A DNA stretch of 64,000 nucleotides from Catenovulum agarivorans DS-2 (lineage in GTDB: Bacteria > Pseudomonadota > Gammaproteobacteria > Enterobacterales > Alteromonadaceae): positions 1 to 64,000 of the forward strand of contig NZ_ARZY01000012.1 of the NCBI RefSeq assembly GCF_000568405.1, given 5' to 3'. Position 1 is the stretch's first letter, and every line of letters begins with the position of its first letter. The notes beneath the pieces were generated by a model. The model was not told the DNA's origin. It saw only the letters and a list, made by a program, of their open reading frames with translations, and did not search any database. Shown here piece after piece: positions 1-9,423 of the stretch. Made by a program: the position numbers and the translations under genes.

Positions 1-2000
1 TAATGCTGCCACCTTCGGCCACACTTGGTGTGCCAGTCAGAGACAGAGTCACATCTGAAACTGTGTCCGAAACAACTGTCGTGACTGAGCTAGTGCCAAG
101 CACTAAGTTTTCGAAGTTACCGCCAGTCACATTATCTAATGACAGGTTTGCGGTAATATCATCCGCACCAACATAAACATCATCACCCACGTTAACATTA
201 ACTGAGCCAGTACTTTGACCTGCTGCAATATTAATCACTTCACCATTGCTTAAGGTGATGCTCATATCCGTTTCGGCTGCCGCACTTAAGCTTGCGGTAT
301 AAGTAATGCTGCCGCCTTCGGCTACACTTGGTGTACCAGTCAGAGACAGCGTCACATCTGAAACTGTGTCCGAAACAACTGTCGTGACTGAGGGTCACAC
401 CTGACACTGTGTCAGTAACCGTTGTCGTCACAGAACTATTACCAAGCACAAGATTTTCGAAGTTGCCGCCAGTCACATTATCTAATGACAGGCTTGCGGT
501 TATATCATCCGCGCCAACATAAACATCATCACTGACATCAACACTGACGCCAAGCACCAAGTTTTCGAAGTTACCACCCGTTATTGCTGGGCTTTGATCT
601 TCATTTAGTGCAATGCTGGCAGTGATATCATCCGCGCCAATATAAACATCATCACTGACATCAACACTGACTGAACCGCTGCTTTGGCCTGCCGCAATAT
701 TAATCACTTCACCATTGCTTAAGGTTGCCTGTACTTTGACCCGCTGCAATACTAATGACTTCACCATTGCTTAGGGTGATACTCATATCTGTTTCGGCTG
801 CAGCGCTTAAGCTTGCGGTATAAGTAATGCTGCCGCCTTCGGCTACACTTGGTGTACCAGTCAGAGACAGCGTCACATCTGTGCACTTAAGCTCGCGGTA
901 TAAGTAATGCTGCCACCTTCGGCCACACTTGGTGTACCAGTGAGTGATAGCGTTACATCTGAAACTGTGTCCGACACAACTGTCGTGACTTCACTGCTGC
1001 CAAGCACCAAGTTTTCGAAGTTGCCGCCAGTCACATTATCTAATGACAGGCTTGCGCTAATATCATCCGCACCAACATAAACATCATCACTGACATCTAC
1101 ACTGACTGTGCCTGTACTTTGACCCGCTGCAATACTAATGACTTCACCATTGCTTAGGGTGATGCTCATATCTGTTTCCGCGGCCGCACTTAAGCTTGCG
1201 GTATAAGTAATGCTGCCACCTTCGGCCACACTTGGGGTAGCAGATAAGTTCAAGGTCACATCTGACACTGTGTCAGTAACCGTTGTCGTCACAGAACTAT
1301 TGCCAAGCACCAAGTTTTCGAAGTTACCACCCGTTATTGCTGGGCTTTGATCTTCATTTAGTGCAATGCTGGCAGTGATATCATCCGCGCCAATATAAAC
1401 ATCATCACTGACATCTACACTGACTGTGCCTGTACTTTGACCCGCTGCAATACTAATGACTTCACCATTGCTTAGGGTGATGCTCATATCTGTTTCCGCG
1501 GCTGCACTTAAGCTCGCGGTATAAGTAATGCTGCCACCTTCGGCCACACTTGGTGTACCAGTGAGTGATAGCGTTACATCTGAAACTGTGTCCGACACAA
1601 CTGTCGTGACTTCACTGCTGCCAAGCACAAGATTTTCGAAGTTGCCGCCCGTTATTGCTGGGGTTTGATCTTCATTTAGCGCAATGCTGGCAGTGATATC
1701 ATCCGCACCCACATAAACATCATCACTGACATCAACACTGACTGTGCCGCTGCTTTGGCCTGCTGCAATATTAATCACTTCACCATTGCTTAAGGTGATG
1801 CTCATATCTGTTTCAGCTGCAGCACTTAAGCTTGCGGTATAAGTAATGCTGCCGCCTTCGGCCACACTTGGGGTACCGGTGAGAGACAGCGTTACATCTG
1901 ACACTGTGTCCGAAACACTTGTCGTCACAGAACTATTTCCGAGCACCAAGTTTTCGAAGTTGCCGCCAGTGATATTTAGTTCATCAATAGAAACTATTAA
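1..2000 (-). repeat. Near-identical adhesin repeat array with out-of-register junctions
   Basis: Tandem DNA repeats of about 303 or 318 bp encode the Calx-beta-like units; the short form lacks about five codons before the TGGNFENLVLG segment. Equivalent points recur near 8, 310, 830, 912, 1217, 1535 and 1853. From about 881 onward the array is in one frame. Below that, repeat pieces are joined out of register near 880/881, 726/727 and 391-394, each changing the reading frame, and in frame near 548. Homologous recombination between repeats would keep register, so these joins look more like repeat misassembly than natural rearrangement. Confidence 0.85.
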
Positions 2001-4745
2001 TGAGCTTTCACCAGAAGGCGCTGCAACGTCAACAAACCCAGAGGTAGACCCTGCTAACACAATCACCGTTTGCCCATTGGACAAAGGTACAGATAAATCA
2101 GTTGCTGCTGGTTCAGCTAGAGTAACTTCATAACGAATATTTTCACCAGCTTCTACTTGCTCGCTAGCAGAAAGGGTTAAGATTACTTCGGAACTAACGT
2201 CAGCAACGCTAGTGACAACACTCGACGTATCAATTTGCAGATCTTCAAAACCACCACCAATTACTGAGCCTGAGTCAATAGAGACATTAAATACACGAGC
2301 ATCCTGATAAACAGTATCTTGTGTTGTAAATACCGCTGAAGCTGATGTCTGGCCAGCTAAAATTGTCAGGGTTAAACCATTGGTAAGCTGAACTGTTAAA
2401 TCTGTTGCCGCAGGTGAAGAGGTAGACACTGTATAATTAATACCGTCACCTTCATCTACCTGACTATCAGCTGATAAAGATAAAGTTGTCGTTTCAACTA
2501 CATCATTTATTTCTGTCGTTACAACTTCAGTTGATATCTCTAATTGTTCGAACCCACCACCAATCACTGAACTCGGTTCAATTTGATTAGTTAACTGATC
2601 GGCATCTAACGTTGGGGTATTTTCGGTAGCGACAAAAACACTACCTGTAGTCTGGCCCGCATTGATTAAGATAGTTTCCCCATTAACTAAACTAATCGTC
2701 ATATCTGTGGCGGCTGGGTTAGAAAGAACCGCAGTGTATTCAATCTCATCACCTTCATTCACACGAGCATCTGCAAATAATGATAATTGAGTAACATCAA
2801 GGGTATCAGTCACTTGTGTAGAAACGGGATCTAGGGCAAACGATAAGCGCTCAAAATTACCACCACTTACAAGGCTAATACTGTCACTTACCGAGTCTTC
2901 TTCGGTATAAACATCATCAGATGGAGAAAAATCAACCTCTACTTGACCTTGAGACTCATTTGCTGCAATTAAAATTTCCACACCTGAAGCCAAGGTTACG
3001 GTTACATCTGTTTGCGCTGGATTTGACAGCGTCGCAGTGTATACAATTTGCCCGCCAGCTTCAGAAACCGACTCTGAAGCAGATAGAGTCAAGGTAGTTT
3101 CATTGATAGTATCTTCTACGTTTATAGATACTGGCGTTGAATCAATAACTAGATTATCAAAACTGCCGCCGGAAACCGCTAAAATGGAATCTGATATTGT
3201 CTCAGCGTCTAAATATACATCTTCATCGGCGTCAATTACTCTCTGTGCTGTGCCAAAATTTTGTCCCGCTTGAATAACGATATTGAGGCCACTTGCCAAC
3301 GTAACGGTAACATCTGACTCAGTCGCTTGAGTTAATAAAGCTGTATACTGAACTGGACCGCCAAGCTCATTCAAATCACCATCGACCTGAATCGACAATA
3401 CAGCAGAATTGTCGCCACGTGCAATTAGACTGTCGCCGTTTGCTACAGTAGTAAATTCTTGATCTGATACAGCAACAGAATAACCAATGCTCGTTAATGA
3501 AAGATCTTCATTTTGAATAGCATCAACACCCGCTTGGGTTAAAATGATCTGGCTGCCTGATATTTCGAAAAAACCGTTTTCATTACCAAGCAACTCAAAA
3601 CTGAGCGTATCACCATCAGGATCGTTAGCCTCAAATGTCGCAACCGCCTGACCGACAAAAACGTTATTTTCAGATAAGTTAACGCTTTGTAGGTCAACCA
3701 ACGGGGCTTCATTTATTTCAACCGTGACTGTACCCTGAGCATTGTTGGTATTACCTGCCAAATCGAAAAAAGTAACGGACACATCATGCTGTTGCTCCGC
3801 AAGCTCAGCTACAACATCATCGGCGAGTGTCCAGGTACCGTTACCATTATTAGTTGCTTCAAATGTTTGACCGTTTATAGAAACTAAAATTAAAGCTTCG
3901 GGATCATCAACCGTACCTGTAATTGCTGGAGTGACATCATCCGTTACAAATGAGTCAACCGTACCTTGAGGCAGAGATACATCAGCTGTAATAGTTGCAT
4001 CAACAAAGGTTTGGTTCCCACTTTGGTCAGTAAAAGTGAAATCAATATCATTACTACCTTCAACTAGGGTGAAATCCCCCGTAACAGTAAAGGTGCCGTC
4101 GCCATTATTAGTAACGGTTACCTCTGTGCCATTAATCGTTGCTGTGATAACTGCGTTAGGGTCATCTATCGTGCCAGTCAATGTAGGGTTTAAAGTATTA
4201 GTTAATAAGTCGTCAAACGAGCCATTCGGCGCGGTTGTATCAATTAAAATTGAAGTTACAGGTTGTGGTGGTGTAAATGTTCCACCATTACTAGTGGCCA
4301 CCGTAGAAGAAGAGGTTTCAAAGCCAGCACCTGCAATAGTTTGTTGCTCATTACGTTCAACAGAGGTAACCGTTGAACCACCTTCACTACCACTTGAACC
4401 ACCAGCTGCTGTTGCGCCTACATTAGATAAATCGCCTTCAGCGACCGCTTGTTGGATTTGCTCAATTTCAGAAAGAGTGTCGTCGTCTAAATCTTCGTTT
4501 GCATTATCAAAATTGCCCGTGATCTCAACTTCACTAGCTTGGTTCTCAGCGGCCACTATTTCAGCTTCTTCCCCATCAGCTTTAATAAACTTAATTTTTG
4601 CACCCGCTTCTAAAACTAGAATTTGCCCTGCAAAAACAGATTCACCGACAGAAACTGGAATTAACTGACCATCAGCCATACGATATACTAACCCCTGTAT
4701 ATCTGAAATTCGCCCTGATTCTTTTAATACTACTTCGCTAGCCAT
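873..4745 (-). CDS. LapA/BapA-type repetitive adhesin, N-terminal part (frameshifted at 3' end)
   Basis: This is a giant surface adhesin of the type I-secreted, outer-membrane-retained class. I place the start at the ATG at 4745 because a GAGGG ribosome site lies just upstream. Residues 1-110 look like the retention module of LapA-like proteins. They are followed by a TAAG tetrapeptide (residues 112-115), the type of dialanine site cut by the LapG protease, and a Gly/Ser linker. Two bacterial Ig-like domains (about 170-255 and 256-345), a cadherin-like domain with a DPDGD motif (about 347-435) and a long run of Calx-beta-like repeats of about 101-106 residues follow. The last repeats are nearly identical in DNA. 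The frame breaks at about 880 and a stop follows at 873, but repeat sequence continues in other frames to the window edge. The C-terminal RTX and secretion signal are not in view. No LapD, LapG or type I exporter is encoded in this window. Confidence 0.85.
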   Translation of the reverse strand: MASEVVLKESGRISDIQGLVYRMADGQLIPVSVGESVFAGQILVLEAGAKIKFIKADGEEAEIVAAENQASEVEITGNFDNANEDLDDDTLSEIEQIQQAVAEGDLSNVGATAAGGSSGSEGGSTVTSVERNEQQTIAGAGFETSSSTVATSNGGTFTPPQPVTSILIDTTAPNGSFDDLLTNTLNPTLTGTIDDPNAVITATINGTEVTVTNNGDGTFTVTGDFTLVEGSNDIDFTFTDQSGNQTFVDATITADVSLPQGTVDSFVTDDVTPAITGTVDDPEALILVSINGQTFEATNNGNGTWTLADDVVAELAEQQHDVSVTFFDLAGNTNNAQGTVTVEINEAPLVDLQSVNLSENNVFVGQAVATFEANDPDGDTLSFELLGNENGFFEISGSQIILTQAGVDAIQNEDLSLTSIGYSVAVSDQEFTTVANGDSLIARGDNSAVLSIQVDGDLNELGGPVQYTALLTQATESDVTVTLASGLNIVIQAGQNFGTAQRVIDADEDVYLDAETISDSILAVSGGSFDNLVIDSTPVSINVEDTINETTLTLSASESVSEAGGQIVYTATLSNPAQTDVTVTLASGVEILIAANESQGQVEVDFSPSDDVYTEEDSVSDSISLVSGGNFERLSFALDPVSTQVTDTLDVTQLSLFADARVNEGDEIEYTAVLSNPAATDMTISLVNGETILINAGQTTGSVFVATENTPTLDADQLTNQIEPSSVIGGGFEQLEISTEVVTTEINDVVETTTLSLSADSQVDEGDGINYTVSTSSPAATDLTVQLTNGLTLTILAGQTSASAVFTTQDTVYQDARVFNVSIDSGSVIGGGFEDLQIDTSSVVTSVADVSSEVILTLSASEQVEAGENIRYEVTLAEPAATDLSVPLSNGQTVIVLAGSTSGFVDVAAPSGESSLIVSIDELNITGGNFENLVLGNSSVTTSVSDTVSDVTLSLTGTPSVAEGGSITYTASLSAAAETDMSITLSNGEVINIAAGQSSGTVSVDVSDDVYVGADDITASIALNEDQTPAITGGNFENLVLGSSEVTTVVSDTVSDVTLSLTGTPSVAEGGSITYTASLSAAAETDMSITLSNGEVISIAAGQSTGTVSVDVSDDVYIGADDITASIALNEDQSPAITGGNFENLVLGNSSVTTTVTDTVSDVTLNLSATPSVAEGGSITYTASLSAAAETDMSITLSNGEVISIAAGQSTGTVSVDVSDDVYVGADDISASLSLDNVTGGNFENLVLGSSEVTTVVSDTVSDVTLSLTGTPSVAEGGSITYTASLSAQM

Positions 4746-5165
4746 ACAACCCTCACTTGGAGCAATGCTTCCCAAACTACAAACTTGACAACTTATAGAC
4801 TGAGTCTAGCCTAAAGGTATAACATTTCAAAGATGTACCAAGCTATAATCGGCCAGTTTGTGCGCGAATTGTTAGCCATTCGACATAAAAGTATCCCTAC
4901 AAGCCATAATAAAATCTCATCTTGCGAACACTTGTTGTATTCACAAGCCCATTGCTTTGATATAATCCGTCGCCTTGACGGGCTCAGCGTCGTAAAATTG
5001 TCATCAGAATCACATCAACTTGTACAAAAATGAATAATTCTAGTGCGTGATACTTGTATTCTGCAAAATAATGAATATGCTGGCTTACCCTATTTTTGGG
5101 TTAAAACCCATTTGTGATTTCGAATTAAAAGTTAGATTAAGGTTGAAGAGGGAGTAATTAACTCT
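4746..5165. other. Intergenic region between adhesin and asnB
   Basis: This 420-bp stretch separates two divergently transcribed genes, so it should carry both promoters. I see a TATAAT at 4961-4966 facing asnB. A short open frame at 4833-5033 has no ribosome site and no recognisable product, so I do not call it. A small GC-rich inverted segment lies near 4968-4992 (cgtcgcc then cgtcg) and may fold in the asnB leader. Confidence 0.5.
4935..4966 (+). promoter_or_regulatory. Possible asnB promoter
   Basis: A perfect TATAAT at 4961-4966 is the only good -10 box between the adhesin and asnB. The -35 is weak: TTGTAT at 4935-4940 leaves a long 20-bp spacer and TATTCA at 4938-4943 leaves 17 bp. Transcription from here would give asnB a leader of about 190 nt. 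Confidence 0.35.
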
Positions 5166-6836
5166 ATGTGCTCAATTTTTGGTATTCTCGATTTAAAAAC
5201 AGATCGAGCTGAACTTAGACAGCAAGCTTTAGAGCTGTCTAAATTATTACGTCACCGTGGTCCTGATTGGTCAGGTATCTACGCTGGTGAAAACGCTATT
5301 CTTGCTCATGAAAGACTTGCTATTGTCGATGTAGACACTGGTGCTCAGCCACTCTTTAATCAAAATCGAAATCACATATTGGCTGTAAATGGTGAAATCT
5401 ACAACCACAAAGAATTAGAAGCGGGTTTAACAATTGATTACAAACTTCAGACTAAATCAGACTGTGAAGTAATCTTAGCTAAATACGAAGAGAAAGGCAT
5501 CGATTTCATAGACGAGCTAAAAGGTATGTTTGCGTTCATCCTATATGATGAAACTAAAAACGAATATCTAATTGCTCGTGACCATATGGGTATTATCCCG
5601 CTATATATGGGTTGGGATGAGCACGGTAACTTCTACGTTGCTTCAGAAATGAAAGCTTTAGTACCTGTGTGTCGTTCAATTAAAGAATTCCCTCCAGGAC
5701 ACTATTTGCATAGTTCAACAGGTGAATTTACTAAATACTATGCTCGTGACTGGATGAGTTACGATGCGGTAAAAGATGCAGAAGCTAATCCTAAAGACAT
5801 CCACGATGCATTAGAAAAAGCAGTGAAAACTCACTTAATGTCTGACGTACCTTACGGTGTGTTATTGTCTGGTGGTTTAGATTCATCGGTTATTTCTGCG
5901 ATTACGCAAAAATTTGCTGCAAAACGCATAGAAGATAACGACCAATCTGATGCTTGGTGGCCAAAACTTCATTCATTTGCAGTTGGTTTAGAAGGTGCAC
6001 CTGATTTAATCGCAGCGAAAAAAGTTGCGGATGCAATTGGTACTGTTCACCACGAAATTCATTACACAGTACAAGATGGTATTGATGCGGTACGTGATGT
6101 TATCTATCACTTAGAAACTTATGACGTTACAACTATTCGTGCATCTACCCCAATGTACTTAATGGCGCGTAAGATCAAAGCCATGGGCATTAAAATGGTG
6201 TTGTCTGGTGAAGGTTCTGATGAAGTCTTTGGCGGTTACCTATATTTCCATAAGGCACCTAACGCTAAAGAATTCCATGAAGAAACTTTGCGTAAACTAA
6301 ATAAACTTCACATGTTTGACTGTGCGCGTGCAAACAAAGCTATGTCAGCTTGGGGTGTTGAGTCTCGGGTTCCATTCTTGGACAAAGACTTTATGGACAT
6401 TGCTATGTCTATCAATCCTGAAGCAAAAATGTGTAAAGATGGTAAAATCGAAAAACATATTTTACGTGAAGCATTTGATGGTTATTTACCAGAAGAAGTA
6501 TTGTGGCGTCAGAAAGAACAATTTAGCGACGGTGTAGGTTATAGCTGGATCGACAGCTTAAAAGAGCATGCTGCAGCGCAAGTTTCAGATGACCAATTAG
6601 CAAATGCTGAACACAAATTCGCTTACAATACTCCGGACACTAAAGAAGCATACTACTACAGAAGTATCTTTGAAGAGTTCTTCCCACACCCTAGCTGTGC
6701 AGAGTGTGTGCCTGGCGGTAAGTCAGTTGCCTGTAGCACGCCTGAAGCACTTGCTTGGGATGAGAGCTTTAGTAAAATGGCTGACCCTTCTGGTCGTGCG
6801 GTTTCTGCTGTACACAACGACTCATATAAAAGCTAA
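5166..6836 (+). CDS. asnB: Asparagine synthetase B (glutamine-hydrolysing)
   Basis: The enzyme makes asparagine from aspartate, glutamine and ATP in the cytoplasm. The protein is 556 residues, close to E. coli AsnB. It starts MCSIFGI, so Cys2 is the expected N-terminal nucleophile of the class II glutamine amidotransferase domain (about residues 2-190). The synthetase domain carries the ATP pyrophosphatase loop LSGGLDSS at about residue 234 and a SGEGSDEVFGGY motif further on. An AGAGGGA ribosome site precedes the ATG. It is a single-gene unit with a strong terminator right behind it. Confidence 0.97.
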   Translation: MCSIFGILDLKTDRAELRQQALELSKLLRHRGPDWSGIYAGENAILAHERLAIVDVDTGAQPLFNQNRNHILAVNGEIYNHKELEAGLTIDYKLQTKSDCEVILAKYEEKGIDFIDELKGMFAFILYDETKNEYLIARDHMGIIPLYMGWDEHGNFYVASEMKALVPVCRSIKEFPPGHYLHSSTGEFTKYYARDWMSYDAVKDAEANPKDIHDALEKAVKTHLMSDVPYGVLLSGGLDSSVISAITQKFAAKRIEDNDQSDAWWPKLHSFAVGLEGAPDLIAAKKVADAIGTVHHEIHYTVQDGIDAVRDVIYHLETYDVTTIRASTPMYLMARKIKAMGIKMVLSGEGSDEVFGGYLYFHKAPNAKEFHEETLRKLNKLHMFDCARANKAMSAWGVESRVPFLDKDFMDIAMSINPEAKMCKDGKIEKHILREAFDGYLPEEVLWRQKEQFSDGVGYSWIDSLKEHAAAQVSDDQLANAEHKFAYNTPDTKEAYYYRSIFEEFFPHPSCAECVPGGKSVACSTPEALAWDESFSKMADPSGRAVSAVHNDSYKS

Positions 6837-6864
6837 TTGAGCACCAGTTAGTTATATAGCTTCT

Positions 6865-6889
6865 AAAGCCCTCCATCGAGGGCTTTTTT
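6865..6889 (+). terminator. Rho-independent terminator of asnB
   Basis: A perfect 9-bp stem, AAAGCCCTC paired with GAGGGCTTT around a 4-nt loop, is followed by a T run. It begins 28 nt after the asnB stop. Confidence 0.9.
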
Positions 6890-7225
6890 GTAGCTACTCA
6901 AAAGTTCCCCTACTCGTATTTAGCGTGAATACCGCCCTTACCTGAGCCCTAAAAATCCCATTCTTGTGACTTATAGTCAGCAGCACGCTAGACTCAATTC
7001 TACCGCACTCAAGCTTTCACCTTAAAATGCATACAAGCAACAAATTTAGGGGGTGCTGAGACTAACAAAGAAAGAAGAGTATTGCTTCAGACTAACGGCA
7101 TTGCAAAACGAAAATAAATGATGACGAATGTCAGAGATCTGGTACTTAGATTTAGTTTAAATGGAAGTTTGTATTAAATGGGATTTAAATTTTGAAATAT
7201 GAGTTGCTTAACTCGGAGCAGAGAG
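6890..7225. other. Intergenic region without recognised features
   Basis: Between the asnB terminator and the 3' end of the tRNA gene I find no convincing open frame, repeat or structured element. Confidence 0.5.
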
Positions 7226-7316
7226 TGGCGGTGAGGCAGGGATTTGAACCCTGGGTACGCTATTAACGTACGCCGGTTTTCAAGACCGGTGCTTTCAACC
7301 ACTCAGCCACCTCACC
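7226..7316 (-). tRNA. tRNA-Ser(UGA)
   Basis: The 91-nt gene on the minus strand folds as a class II tRNA with a long variable arm. The acceptor stem pairs GGTGAGG with CCTCACC, the discriminator base is G, and the CCA end is encoded (its complement is TGG at 7226-7228). The anticodon TGA is read from 7280-7282 in a seven-base loop closed by CCGGT/ACCGG. The T arm contains GGTTCAAATCC. In E. coli the same tRNA (serT) also lies next to yccA and tusE, so this looks like an old neighbourhood. Confidence 0.97.
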
Positions 7317-7657
7317 GCAGTTCTGGACTGTTCCCTTGGGAACGCGGCGAATATTAAGGACTTCTCCGAGCTTTGTAAAGCATTAAAACAAACTTTTTTT
7401 AATTTTTTTGATCGTTCGGTTATATATCAACCAATCAGAGCAAATAATCGGCAAAACGCAGTAAATTAATCGTTTAAAACAATCAATTGGTAAATATTTT
7501 CCAATACACACTTGAGCTAAACTCATATTTAGCGCTCAGGCTAATCAATTTCCTCCTTAAAAATAACGCTAGATTGACTCAGTGATTTCTATTTGACAAA
7601 TAAACGTTCTTTCGCTATTTTGTATATACATTGCATATCATTAGTATATCAATAATT
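7317..7657. other. AT-rich intergenic region upstream of the RHH gene
   Basis: The stretch contains the tRNA promoter region on the minus strand and the likely promoter of the small gene at 7658. It is rich in A/T runs and has TATATACA/TATATC-type segments near 7621-7650. No further gene is visible. Confidence 0.4.
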
Positions 7658-7858
7658 ATGACGAATAAATCCGCTCGGAAAAAAAGCAATAAAAAAGATA
7701 GTCAGTTGCTCATTCGAATAAACAGTGAAGAGCGTGATGCTTTTATAGACCTGTGTGATCAACTTGATACCTCTGCTGCAAGAGAGGTTAGAAAATTTAT
7801 TCGTAAATTTTTGCAAAAGCATTCAGCTGAACTAACAAATGATAGTGACGCTAATTAA
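7658..7858 (+). CDS. Small ribbon-helix-helix-like protein
   Basis: The product is 66 residues from the ATG at 7658; a TTG at 7631 would add nine hydrophobic residues and looks less likely. A Lys-rich N-terminus is followed by a strand-like QLLIRINSEERDAF segment and two helices ending in KFIRKFL, the pattern of MetJ/Arc (CopG-like) ribbon-helix-helix DNA-binding proteins. No partner toxin gene is adjacent, so a plain small regulator is as likely as an antitoxin. The ribosome site is weak. It lies 73 nt before another tiny basic protein gene on the same strand. Confidence 0.65.
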   Translation: MTNKSARKKSNKKDSQLLIRINSEERDAFIDLCDQLDTSAAREVRKFIRKFLQKHSAELTNDSDAN

Positions 7859-7931
7859 CAGCCAATAACAATTGGTAACTGAAGGCCCTATTTTCTGGGC
7901 TGAATTAACTTAAACATAGAGGACTAAAACT

Positions 7932-8045
7932 ATGGCTAAAAAAGTAAAAGCACTAAAAAAAGAGTTGAAGGCAAGAAAAGCTAAAGTTGCTAAACAACAA
8001 TCAAAAATCAAGAAACTTAAAAAAGCTTTGAAAAAAGCTAAGTAA
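7932..8045 (+). CDS. 37-residue lysine/alanine-rich basic miniprotein
   Basis: The ATG at 7932 has a good GAGGA ribosome site ten bases upstream and the frame closes at TAA 8043-8045, just before a terminator hairpin. The protein is about half Lys/Arg with Ala and Leu between, has no Pro, Gly or aromatic residue, and should form one long amphipathic basic helix. I do not recognise the family. A nucleic-acid-binding role is a guess from charge alone. Confidence 0.7.
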   Translation: MAKKVKALKKELKARKAKVAKQQSKIKKLKKALKKAK

Positions 8046-8055
8046 TTTCTGAAAC

Positions 8056-8106
8056 AGAGCCTTAAGAATTTTTGATAAAAATTTTTGCTGAAATTCTTTA
8101 GGCTCT
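8056..8106 (+). terminator. Terminator-like hairpin after the basic miniprotein
   Basis: Two 16-nt arms (8056-8071 and 8091-8106) pair with a single mismatch around an AT-rich loop, followed by ATTTAT. It starts 11 nt after the stop of the 37-residue gene. Confidence 0.7.
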
Positions 8107-8291
8107 ATTTATACAGCTATTACCACCAAGCAAGCCTCTACCCAGCCACAAAACCTTCTTTTGACAAAATATGTCAAAAATTCCCTTGAAAAAACTAGAC
8201 TGCACCACAATATTCTGTAACATTAATTGCAACCAAATTAAAAATAACCGTTCTAACAAACGAGTCAATTTACTTAGCAAAGAGGTGTAAT

Positions 8292-8960
8292 ATGGAAAAC
8301 CGCACAACTTACGTTGATCATGCCAGTTCATCCGTACTTGAAACCAACAAGGTATTGCGTAATACCTATTCTTTATTAGCAATGACATTAGCCTTTAGTG
8401 CTGCCGTTGCCGGCATCACAGGTGCTATGAATTTACCTGCTCCGCACTGGATTGTTTTCTTAGTCGGCGCATATGGTTTAATGTTTTTGGTACATAAAAC
8501 AGCAAACTCTTCAGCTGGTATTTTAAGCTGTTTCGCGTTTACTGGTTTTATGGGTTATACCTTAGGGCCAATGTTGTCTATGGTGGTCGCAGCTGGTGCT
8601 AGTGATCTGATTGTATTAGCACTGGGCGGCACAGCACTAACCTTCTTTGGTTTATCTGCCTATGTATTAACAACCAAAAAAGATATGTCATTCCTAGGTG
8701 GCATGATGATGGCTGGTTTTGTTGTACTAATTGTAGCCGTTATCGCAAACCTATTTTTACAAATACCAGCAGTATCGTTGGCAATTAGCGCAATGTTCAT
8801 CTTGTTCTCATCTGGCGCAATTTTAATGCAAACCAGTGCAATTATTCATGGCGGCGAACGCAACTATATATTAGCAACAATTAGCTTATACGTTTCTATC
8901 TACAACATTTTTGTAAGCTTGTTGCAATTATTAATGGCATTTGCTGGCGGTGATGATTAA
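8292..8960 (+). CDS. yccA: Bax inhibitor-1/YccA family inner-membrane protein
   Basis: This is a 222-residue integral membrane protein with about seven hydrophobic helices after a 25-residue polar N-terminus, the topology of the BI-1/TMBIM family. E. coli YccA modulates the FtsH membrane protease. The C-terminal part has the conserved acidic end (GGDD) and the [17 protein letters not shown] segment of this family. An AGAGGTG ribosome site precedes the ATG. It sits directly upstream of tusDCBE, as yccA sits beside tusE in E. coli, but its own terminator separates it from the tus genes. Confidence 0.92.
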   Translation: MENRTTYVDHASSSVLETNKVLRNTYSLLAMTLAFSAAVAGITGAMNLPAPHWIVFLVGAYGLMFLVHKTANSSAGILSCFAFTGFMGYTLGPMLSMVVAAGASDLIVLALGGTALTFFGLSAYVLTTKKDMSFLGGMMMAGFVVLIVAVIANLFLQIPAVSLAISAMFILFSSGAILMQTSAIIHGGERNYILATISLYVSIYNIFVSLLQLLMAFAGGDD

Positions 8961-8985
8961 TCTCCACTAAAATTGCCTAAAGATT

Positions 8986-9010
8986 AAGGCCTCATATGAG
9001 GCCTTTTTTA
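8986..9010 (+). terminator. Rho-independent terminator of yccA
   Basis: A perfect 20-bp palindrome at 8986-9005 runs straight into a T run. It ends about 30 nt before tusD, so tusD needs its own promoter or read-through. Confidence 0.9.
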
Positions 9011-9039
9011 TTTGTACTGTTTAACAATCAGATTGAAAT

Positions 9040-9423
9040 ATGGCTAAAATTTTAATATTTGTAACCAGTGGGCCCGAGACAGATGATGGTCAAAGTGCAT
9101 TGAGTTACGCTCGGCATGCGTTGAAACACAATAAGTTATCAGCTGTATTCTTTTATTCAGATGCAGTATATGTTGCTAACAAGCTCCGTAAACCACCATC
9201 AGATGAATTAAACTTTCTTGAGGGCTGGCAAAGCTTACATAAAAAACATGGCGTAGAATTAATTGTATGCTCTGCTGCCGCCCAAAGACGAGGGGTTTTA
9301 GACGCCAGCGAAGCAGAATATCACGGCATATCCGGAGACAGTCTTGCAGAGCATTTTCGTATTGGCGGACTCGGCGAATATGTTGAGTTACAAATGTACG
9401 CAGACAGAGTGGTACAGTTTTAA
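9040..9423 (+). CDS. tusD: Sulfurtransferase complex subunit TusD
   Basis: TusD belongs to the TusBCD heterohexamer that passes persulfide sulfur from TusA to TusE for 2-thiolation of tRNA wobble uridine (mnm5s2U). The 127-residue DsrE-like protein has the conserved catalytic cysteine in the segment ELIVCSAAAQRRG (Cys77; Cys78 in E. coli). Its stop overlaps the tusC start (TAATG), so the two are translationally coupled. Confidence 0.95.
   Translation: MAKILIFVTSGPETDDGQSALSYARHALKHNKLSAVFFYSDAVYVANKLRKPPSDELNFLEGWQSLHKKHGVELIVCSAAAQRRGVLDASEAEYHGISGDSLAEHFRIGGLGEYVELQMYADRVVQF

Noticed and set aside
240-767. 175-codon frame within the repeat array
   Set aside because: It is a fragment of the same adhesin repeats joined out of register (junctions near 391-394 and 726/727), not a separate gene.
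1-2000. CRISPR-like direct repeats
   Set aside because: The repeat units are about 300 bp, coding and nearly contiguous, with no short repeats and unique spacers. No CRISPR array or cas gene was seen anywhere in the window.
4036-4668. 210-codon frame on the plus strand opposite the adhesin
   Set aside because: It is the antisense shadow of the repetitive, Thr/Ser/Val-rich adhesin and has no recognisable domain or ribosome site. The same holds for 1846-2133 and 3037-3273.
4833-5033. 66-codon frame upstream of asnB
   Set aside because: It has no ribosome site or recognisable feature and overlaps the likely asnB promoter.
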